Source: an uncultured Verrucomicrobia subdivision 3 bacterium
GTDB taxonomy: Bacteria > Verrucomicrobiota > Verrucomicrobiae > Limisphaerales > UBA11358
Direction of reading: 5' to 3'
Assembly (NCBI GenBank): GCA_903847285.1
Contig: CAINDH010000011.1
Coordinates: 1 to 39,183, forward strand
DNA: 39,183 nt
Part shown: positions 9,501 to 17,200 of the stretch, one piece after another
Layout: each line of letters starts with the position of its first letter
How positions within the stretch are numbered: the stretch's first letter is position 1
The notes under the pieces: generated by a model
What the model was told of the DNA's origin: nothing
Databases searched by the model: none
The model's input: the letters and a program-made list of their open reading frames with translations, nothing else
Program-made: the position numbers and the translations under genes

Positions 9501-9796
9501 GGCTTGCCGCCGTAGCTCAATAACACGGACGCGTCGGATGGGACCTTCGACGAGTCCCACAAATCGCCAGTGTCTTTGGCGAGGATTTTTTCGGAGGAGG
9601 CTACTAGGATCTGATACGCGGATTGCTTCGCGTCGCGTTCGCCGGACTCCAGTTGCCAGCTCAAGCGTGGCTGAGTGGCGTCAATGCCCTGCGGGTTTTC
9701 CAGATGCTCACAGCGCAGGTGGTTGACGGAAATTCCGGCGAGCAGGCTTGTGGCGCTGGCGCACAGCACGGCGAGCATGGTGATAAAAGGCTTCAT
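6587..9796 (-). CDS. Secreted alpha-L-rhamnosidase, GH78
   Basis: A 1069-residue enzyme with a signal peptide (MKPFITMLAVLCASATSLLAG) that should release terminal alpha-L-rhamnose. The GH78 order is visible: an N-terminal Ig-like domain (ISVNHLRCEHLENPQGI, then PRLSWQLES), a beta-sandwich inserted near 150-310, the rhamnosidase N domain (FCGLGLSELYVNGSKIGD), and the (alpha/alpha)6 catalytic domain. The catalytic signature DCPQRDERQGWLGD (about residues 655-670) carries the conserved acids. The second catalytic Glu lies in GATTIWELWNG (about 930). A C-terminal beta-sandwich closes the protein. Length fits large GH78 members with the extra sandwich. The start is an ATG with the signal directly behind it. 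It sits 66 bases downstream of the CE15-type gene and overlaps the sialidase-like gene by four bases. Confidence 0.95.
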   Translation of the reverse strand: MKPFITMLAVLCASATSLLAGISVNHLRCEHLENPQGIDATQPRLSWQLESGERDAKQSAYQILVASSEKILAKDTGDLWDSSKVPSDASVLLSYGGKPLGSRAEFFWKVRVWDGAGKVSAWSKSARWTMGILNPADWGAAKWIGKDGNDTTNILTGTSWIWFPEGEPQVTAPLATNYFRRVITFPAGKKIKQAIFEYTGDNECRGFIDQFDLGARNNFKTVKWNNITTRLESGKTYVFGLVGRNEGEGPNPAGVIGKLTVEFADGETQIIQTDEQWKVSKNLEAGWNTVGFDDSKWVAAKKIGPAEMQPWGNPRSAESRRLAARYLRKEFAAEKKISRATVSFCGLGLSELYVNGSKIGDAVLSPAFAQYDKRAFYVTYDLTKNLSRGVNTLGVILGNGRYYADRSKTYAGTVSFGWPKLLLNLRIDYTDGSSQEIVSDNAWKLSTDGPILANNDFDGEEYDARKEFSNCCANGFDDSKWSAPQLVDAPGGVLSAQMQEPIRVTETLKPVSVKEIQPGVFIYDMGQNMVGWCRIHVHGPAGTAITLRHAETLRPDGSLYMANLRGAEVTDIYTLQGGEMEIWEPRFVTHGFRFVEVTGLPINSLPQPPHITIEGRVVNDDLPSAGEFACSNDLINRIYHNIVWGTRGNYRSLPVDCPQRDERQGWLGDRSEECKGEAYLFNISALYAKWRQDMADAQRTNGSIPDVAPSYWPIYSDNVTWPSSAIIIPSSLERQFGDRASIGKNYASAKLWMEHMLTFATDNIISKDNYGDWCVPPEEARLIHSKDPTRQTDKTLLATSYFYYDLCLMEKYAKQLGKIEDAARWGKLAEDFKAAFNRKFLDREKGQYSNGTQTSCVLPLAFGLVPEDMKEKVFSKLVANIENVTKGHIGTGLIGGQYLNRVLSDNGRANLCYTIASQKDYPSWGYMAEQGATTIWELWNGNTADPTMNSGNHVMLVGDLVVWFYEYAAGIAPASPGFKTIKMEPHPVGDLKFVKATHNSPYGKISSEWHRDGNKFDWQIEIPANTTATVSIPATKLEKAKTKGANATRFENGRAIFELGSGKYHLTSE

Positions 9797-9862
9797 AAAT
9801 TTAAGTCTAAAAATCTTGATGGTTGGGACGGCGCGAAACGAGCAGCGATTTCAAAAAGGCTG

Positions 9863-11134
9863 CTATTTCGTTTTCAAAAACTGCGCGTCAGCAAAATCTA
9901 GGAACTTATCCCAGTCCGACGGCAGCACGTCGTGTTTGCCTACGTGGCAATTCAGCCAGATATCATGCTTCAACGGATGGTCGAGTGGCGGAAAGTTAGT
10001 TTCGGTGATGCCCGTTTTGCCGAATAGTCGATAGACCGGCTTAGCGGCGCAAGCGGCGAGGAATTCCCCCATCGGATCCGCCCATTTGTCATCACTGCCG
10101 GAATTTAAAAACAGCGGACGCGGTGCGATGAGCGAAATCAAACAATGCGAATCCACCGGCAGCGCGCTCCATCGGTTGGAAAACTGCTGAAAATTTTGCG
10201 CCATCCAATAGGGAAAGCGTTTCGCTACGTCGTCTACTGTCTCGCCGAAATCGCGGCGGGACAACGCCGCGCCCATTTCACCGGAACCGTTGGCGATTAC
10301 GGCGGCGAAGCGTTCATCCTGCGCGCCAGCCCACAAGACTGTTTTGCCCAAGCGCGAATGGCCGAAAAGAATGACACGTTTAGCATCCACATCTCTATCG
10401 GTCTGCAAATAATCCAGTGCGCGGCTCGCGCCCCACGCCCACGCGCCGATGCCGCCCCATTCATTTTTTTGCGGCGCTGGAAAATTTTTGTGCACGCCAA
10501 GTTTGAAACCCGCGCCGCCTGCCAGATCGGGTTCGATTTCCGTGTAGCAGATGATGGCTATGCCGTAGCCGCGGGCGATGGCTTCGGAGATTTTCCAATT
10601 GCGAGCAGATGATCCGCGCACGGGATTCTTCGGCATCCCGAACTGCTTCGTCTTCCAGTTCCACTCGGGAAACATTGCAATAGCCGGATCATCAATCACC
10701 GCGTAGTTGCCGGTGAACGACAGGCAGAGAAACGTGGGAACGGAAGTTTTTCCGGCCGGCGTGTAGAGCAGCAGATGCGCGAGCGGGCCGTCCATCGTGC
10801 CTGAGAAATTGATCTCCACCTGCTTGCGCGTGGCGGTGCCGCCGAGAGCATTCGTGGATGTTTCCCAGACGTTGAAGGTGACGTTGGTTCCCGCGGCTGG
10901 GCTGCGGCCAAAAATATTTTCGTGGTAGAGATCCAAGATTTCCGCGCGGCGCTTTTGCGTCCACATTTCCGCGTTTGTCACGCGCGAGCCATCGGCGCAG
11001 ACGAGCGGGTCGGGCAAGGTGTAAGTGCCGACGTTTGTCTCATCATAGTTTGTGGCGGTTGCGATGTAGGTGACTGTGAAAAATGACAGCGCAAAGATAG
11101 GAAGCAGGACAAGGCGGTGGTGGCAGCGGGACAT
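9863..11134 (-). CDS. Secreted CE15-type (glucuronoyl esterase-like) alpha/beta hydrolase
   Basis: A 423-residue secreted protein with the alpha/beta-hydrolase fold of carbohydrate esterase family 15. These enzymes cleave esters between 4-O-methylglucuronic acid and lignin or related alcohols. The nucleophile motif is GHSRLGK (Ser260), followed by the family segment NGSGEMGAALSRRDFGETV (Glu286 region). The catalytic His is in the C-terminal GKHDVLPSDW segment (about His401). I chose the ATG at 11134, directly before a hydrophobic signal (LVLLPIFALSFFTVTYIATA). An upstream in-frame start at 11200 would run through the terminator at 11183-11214 and was rejected. It is the first gene of the leftward CE15-GH78-sialidase set. 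It could instead be an acetyl-xylan-esterase-like hydrolase of the same superfamily. Confidence 0.82.
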   Translation of the reverse strand: MSRCHHRLVLLPIFALSFFTVTYIATATNYDETNVGTYTLPDPLVCADGSRVTNAEMWTQKRRAEILDLYHENIFGRSPAAGTNVTFNVWETSTNALGGTATRKQVEINFSGTMDGPLAHLLLYTPAGKTSVPTFLCLSFTGNYAVIDDPAIAMFPEWNWKTKQFGMPKNPVRGSSARNWKISEAIARGYGIAIICYTEIEPDLAGGAGFKLGVHKNFPAPQKNEWGGIGAWAWGASRALDYLQTDRDVDAKRVILFGHSRLGKTVLWAGAQDERFAAVIANGSGEMGAALSRRDFGETVDDVAKRFPYWMAQNFQQFSNRWSALPVDSHCLISLIAPRPLFLNSGSDDKWADPMGEFLAACAAKPVYRLFGKTGITETNFPPLDHPLKHDIWLNCHVGKHDVLPSDWDKFLDFADAQFLKTK

Positions 11135-11182
11135 GGTGAAATCTTTGCGGATTTTCCGGTGCAAGTCAGCCGGGAAATAAAA

Positions 11183-11214
11183 ACGCGGGCCCGGCATCAC
11201 GCCGAGGCCCGCGT
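11183..11214 (-). terminator. Intrinsic terminator after the giant repeat-protein gene
   Basis: The arms ACGCGGGCC (11183-11191) and GGCCCGCGT (11206-11214) pair perfectly over nine bases. An inner CGGC/GCCG stem lies inside them around a five-base loop. Read leftward, the stem is followed at once by TTTTATTT. It lies 19 bases past the stop of the 2593-codon gene and 48 bases before the CE15-type gene, so it insulates the two transcripts. Confidence 0.9.
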
Positions 11215-11232
11215 CGGTTCAGAGTTGGCTGA

Positions 11233-14200
11233 TTACGGATTGTATTGCAACCGGTAGTAGGCCGAGGCCGGCACGACGAATCCAAGGTCACTGAAATCGT
11301 CAACCGCTTGGAACACGCCGCCGGACGGCGCGTTGGTCGTGAGAATGCCCGCCCAGTCCACGAGGTTGGTGGAGCGCTGGACCGTGTAGCTTAAGCCGGG
11401 GATGCCGGCAAAGCTGACCGTGGCCGAGCCACCACCGGGCGATACCGTTCCGCTCTGGCCGGCGATGAACGCCTGCGCGGTTAGATTGACCGTGCCGGTG
11501 GTGCTGCCGCCGTAACCATCGTCCACCGTGTAGGTGAACTGGTCGTTCACGAGGTTCGTGTTCGAGTAGAGCACGAAGCCGCCACCGGTGTTGAGCGTCA
11601 CGCCGTTGGTGCTGGTGCCGAGGCTGCTAACGGCGATGGTGTCGCTGTCGGCATCAGCGATGTTCGTGACGATGTCCGTAAGGAGAATCTTCCATGTCGG
11701 AACCGCGCCGCGATAGTAGCTCACGAGCGTGGCAATCGGCGGATGATTGGTGACGACTTGATCCAGGGTATTGGTGCTGGGGAGATAATTGCCGTCACCG
11801 ACGTAGATGGCGGTGATGCTGTTCGTGCCGCGCGCGAGCGAGTTGATGCTCACGCTGGTGGCGACACCCACGGTCAGGTTGTTCGTGCTGAACGGAGCCG
11901 CGCCGTTGTAGAACTTCACAAGACCTGTGGCCGAGGTCGGGGTGACCGACGCGGTGAAGGTCAGGGCGTCGAGATAGCCGGACGGATTCGATGAAGATGC
12001 CAGTGTCGCACTGCTGATTGCAGGCGTGATGGTGACGGCAGCAAAGTTCGTCGCGCTGCCGTAGGGGTTGGTGACAATGACACGATAATTTCCGGAAGCG
12101 GCCACCGCCGGGGTATTCAAGCTGAGCGTGGCGTTAGTTTCACCGCTGATGGCATTGGTGTTTTTGTCATACCACTGATAGCTCAACGGATTTGCCCCAA
12201 GCGCATTGGCTGTGAGCGTCACCGAGCCGCCGTAAACAATGTTGGTGCTGACAGGGTCGACCGCAACCGCTGGCGCCGTGAGCGAGAAGTTGGTCAGGAT
12301 GACTTTATTGCCCGCCGTCAGGACTTGAAAGCTGTAGGCAACGTTGTTGGAGACAGTCACGCGACTGCCGGACAGCAGGTTGGCGAACGTGCCGGTCAAG
12401 GTGCCACCGTTGGTGATGATGGTGAAGCTATCCGTTGCCGCCGGAGTGAAGCCGCTGAGCAGGCTCACGTTCAATGCCCCGCCAAGCGTCAGGTTGCCGC
12501 TCACCGCCAGAACGTCATAGTTGGTTGAATCATTCAGCAACTCTGTGGCCGGTGTGATGCCGCCGATATCAATCTTCAACTGCGCGCCCGCGCCATTGAT
12601 CAGATCACCGCTGACGGTGAGCAGACCGTTGGAGTTGAGGTCGCCTGGAACGATGACGCTATTACCGTTAGTGAGCAAGCCCGCGATGGTGCCGTTGCCT
12701 TTGAACGTCTGTGCGTTGGTAAGAGCATAAGTTCCAGTAGCAACACCGCTGTAGTCCAGTGTAGCGCCTGCGTTGACTTGAACTGTTTGCGGGAAGTAAA
12801 GCGTGCCGCTGCCAAGGATAGCTACAGTGCCTTGGTTGACCATGAAGTTGGTCGGATTGAAACCGCTTGAGGTCGGAATGGTGACGGCCATTTTGCCAAT
12901 GCCGTCCTTGCGGATATTGCCGTTGAATCCGCTGCTCAGCGTCATCTTGAGACCGATGTTCAAATCCGGATCCACACCCGGAATGTCCTGCACGTTGAGC
13001 ACGGACGTGAACACCTGCGTAACGGGGGCCTGTCCAACCGCCGGACCGAACAGGAAGCGCGCGCCGGAGCTGGCGTTATTCTGGTTCGTGAACGTCGTCG
13101 CTGTGGTTGCGCTAGAAGGAATGATCAAACCAGTGTTATCCGGGCCCATCAAACGGTAGCCAGCGGTCGACGTGCTGGCGTAGGTGATATCCATGAACCC
13201 ATTGACGATGGTGATGTTGTTGCTGAACTGGAAAATACCGCTGCTGGTGCAGTTGAAATATCCGTTCGTGGAGAAGCCGCCATTAAGCGTCGTGGGCGAA
13301 CCTGAACTAACCGTGTTCGTGCCGCCGTTGTTATAGAGGAAGTTGAATGACTCATTACGCGCACCGAAGGTCAGCGTGCCAGCCACGTTGGTGATATTCG
13401 CGGTGTCCGGAATCTGTTCGTCACGCGCGGTGGTGTAGTTGACCGTCGCGCCCGCGTTGATCAACAAACTGCCGCCGATGGCGTTTGTTCCCGGTGCTGC
13501 GGAATTCAAGCCGAGCGTTCCCGCGTTCACCGTGGTCAGACCGGTGTAGGTGTTGGTGAAACTACCGCCGAGGTTCAAAGTGCCTCCAGAGTTTTTCGTC
13601 ACTGAACCGGAACCGCTGATGATGCCGCCGAAGGTCTGCGTATTCGGATTGGCAAAGGTCAGGTTGCCGTTGTCTGTGATGTTGCCGGCCACCGCGCCGT
13701 TACGAGTGGCACCGTCACCGAGTTGAAGCGTGCCGCCACTGATGATCGTGCCGCCTGAATACGTGTTTGTGTTCGCCACGGTGAGCACTCCAGAGTTCTG
13801 CTTGGTCACCGAGCCGCTGCCAGAAACCAGATTTGTCGCCGTTCCATTCGCTATCTGGTCATAGACCAGCGAGGAATTGTCGATGATGTTCCCAACCAGA
13901 GAAGAAGCATTGCCCTGCAATGTGCCGCCACTGACCAACGTGCCGCCGGTGTAAGAGTTGGTGCCGAGCAAAATGGCTGTGCCCGGGCCGTTCTTGGTTA
14001 ACGCTGCGGGGCCTGTCAGGTTGCCACTGGTGAGGATGTATTGCTTGGTTGCATTGCTAACAGTGATTGAGCTGGGCGAAAGAACACTATTGTTGGTCAC
14101 CGTGAACGGTCCGCTGCCGGCCGGAGTTTCATCAAACAAAACGGTATCAATCGTGTCTTGATACGTCGCTGTTGCGCCGGACTGATCTTTCCAATTAGCC

Positions 14201-17200
14201 GTGGCCGTGTCCCAAAGGCCGTCGCCGGGTTGCCACACCAGCGGGTCAAGCGCATTGGTCACTACATAGCTGATGAGCTTGTTTGCGGTGTCATTGGTGA
14301 TGTAACCCTGGGTGCGCGCAGGCTGCGTGAGCGGCGTCTGCACCGGCGCACCGGTAAGACTGTTGGTGTATTTGATGAGCGGATAAGTTCCCAGCGGCAT
14401 CGGACTGCCAGTAATCAAAACATTCAAAGTGCCATTGATGGTCAGGTTGTTTTGAATGTTCAACGGAGCCGTGGTCGGACTGGGCGAATTGCCGCCAAAC
14501 GCGAACAAGACATATTCTGTTCCCGCTGCATAGGTCAGGTTGGAGCAAGTGAATTGTCCGCCGGGCACCGCGATAGAAACGCCGTTGGTCGCGCCGGTGT
14601 TCACAGTGACCGCGCTGTTGGAAATAGAACCACCGGAAACACCAAGCAAAGTTCCGGCGTTGACGGCCGTGGCACCCGATAAAGTGGACGCGCCGCTCAA
14701 GGTCAAAGTGCCACTGCCGATTTTGGTCAGGGCCACGATGTTAGTAGTTGGATTTGCACCACCGGACGAATCATTAAATTTTCCTGAAAACGTAGTGCTC
14801 GTGTTCAAAGCGCCAATGCTGTAAGTGGAAACAGAGGAATTAACGCCGGCCGGTGTTTGCGCAGCGCCCAGCGTGCCCGATCCGGATAGCGAACCCAGAT
14901 TGACCGTGCAGTTGTTATTGCGCGGCTGTAATCCCGGCGAAGTGCTGTTGACGATGAAGTTGGCAGAGGCCGATCCCAGAGTGGTGTCGCCGTTTGCCCC
15001 TTTTGATAATCTCGTGGTGCCACTCGAAGAGGTAAAGGTTCCCGTAAATCCACTCAGTGTGCCCGCATAAGTAATGTTAGCTATGTCGTTAATAGACGCC
15101 GTAGAATCCGCTGACGAAATATTTCCATTAGGCCCGGCGCTTAACGTAGTCGCCGTCATTGAGACACTGGCACCGGAAGCGATGAGGATGTTGTTTCCTG
15201 GATTCACCGCGTTTCCGCCGCTGCCAACACTGAAGGTTGTGCCATTGTTCATCGTGATCTGGCCGGTGCCCAAGCTGCCCGCCGTGTTCAACGTCAGCGT
15301 GCCGCCATTTAGAATGATGCTGCCCGTATAGGTTGAGTTGGTTGTCGCAATGGTCAACGTGCCGCTACCATTTTTGGTCAACGTGCCGCTACCTGCGAAC
15401 ACACCGCCCGGTGCGGACGGAGAAAGGACATAATTTTTATTGGTGACGTTCGCTACGATGCTTGCCGGAGTGACAGTCACGCCAAGAGAAATCGTGATAG
15501 GCGAGGCACCAGAGGCTGTGTCATCCAACACCACTGCCTGACCATCCAAATATTTCACCAGTGCACCAGAAACATTGTTGGTCCAATTGGCGGTGGTATT
15601 AATGTCCCACGCGGCATTGCCCACGGCCCAAGCCACGGCGTTGCCTACCGTCACATTCAGGTCAATGGACTTATTGCCCGTATTGTTAACAAGTGTCGCG
15701 GTCATGCCAGTCGGCAAGATGAGCGTGGTCGGTGCTGTTCCAGACAGCGTGCCGGTGTATTTGAACAACGGATAGGTGCCAGCCGGAATCACCGCCGAAC
15801 CAGGGCGGATGATGACCGTGGGTGAAACCGTGAAAGCAAGGTTGCCGTTGATTTGCACCGGAGCCGCGGTGGTGCTGGGAACGTTTCCGTTGAAATTGAA
15901 ATCCGCGTAGGTTGTGCCCGCACTGTAGGTCAGGCCGCCGCAGGCCCACTGTCCGTTAGCCGAAGCCATCAAAACGCCGTTCGTTGCGCCGGACGAAACG
16001 CTCACGGTGCTGTTGGAAACGCTGCCGCCGGTCTGGCCGATGAGTTCGCCGGCGCTGACGGTAGTTGTGCCATTGTGAGTATGGTTGCCGGTGATGGTCC
16101 ACGCACCGGAACCGACCTTGGTGAGGGCATTGCCGCTCAACGAGCCGGAATAAACGTTGGTGCTCACGTTGTTGTTGCCCACGGAAACCGTGCCCGTGCC
16201 GAGCGCAAGATTGCGAGAACCTTTCAAGCCGCCGAGCGTGGCGTTCAGATTGTTCACGTTCAACGTGCCCGCATCCGCGACGTTCATGTCAACCGTGGAG
16301 TTTTGCAGCGCTGCCGTGTTGCTGACGACGAGCGTGCCGTTGACGATGCGGGTGTCGCCGGAATATGTGTTAACGCCGCTCAATGCCCAAGTGCCAGCAC
16401 CATCCTTGGTCAAGGAGATGAGGGCCGTGCCAAGATCGAGAATGTTGCCGACGACAGCGCCGCTGCTGGCACCCTGAAGGGTGACGTTGCGCGTGCTTGC
16501 GGCTGCGGCGTTGGAAATCGCCGTGGAAGCCGCCGTGCCGATCGTCAACGTCCCAACATCCGACTGGATGATGGCGAAGCCACCGCCGCTGTTCAGCGCG
16601 ATGGTGCCGGACAGCGTATTGTTACCGTTGAGGTTTTCGATTCCCGGCGCCGTGGAGGAAGAGCGCAGCGGCAGAGAGATTTGGTTGTTGAGGCTGATGT
16701 TGTTGGATAACTCCAGGCGCGCGGTGGATTCATTGCCGCCGGTTCCGACGCTCACCGTTCCCGTTCCCAACGTTTGCGTGGCCGCCGCGCGAATCACACC
16801 ACTGCGGAAGTTCACCGAGCCGTTGCCGATGTTGACACTGCCAGTGAAAGGATTATTGGCGCGGTCAAGTGTCAGCGTCGCGTTCGCGTTGGTGACCGTG
16901 ATAGTGACCGCATTGGTGATCATACCGCTGAAAAGACTGTTCACGCTGGTGTTACCCACGGTCAACGTCGCCGACACATTCCCCAGCGAACCGATGACAC
17001 CGTTGCCATACAGCCCATTGATCGTTTGGCTGACGCCGTTCAAGTCCAAGATGCCGGTGTTGGTCACAATCATGTTACCACGGCCCGTGCCGTTGGGCAG
17101 CACGCCGGTTGAACCCGTCTTAAGCGTGCCGTTGGTGACGGTCGTGTCGCCGCTGTAAGCATAAACGCCATTGCCTGCGGCCGAGTTGGAGAGCACCTGC

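Noticed and set aside
15853..17158. Several long plus-strand frames opposite the giant repeat gene
   Set aside because: They mirror the repeated codons of the PATR units and read as low-complexity Val/Pro/Leu or Arg/Ala/Gly strings.
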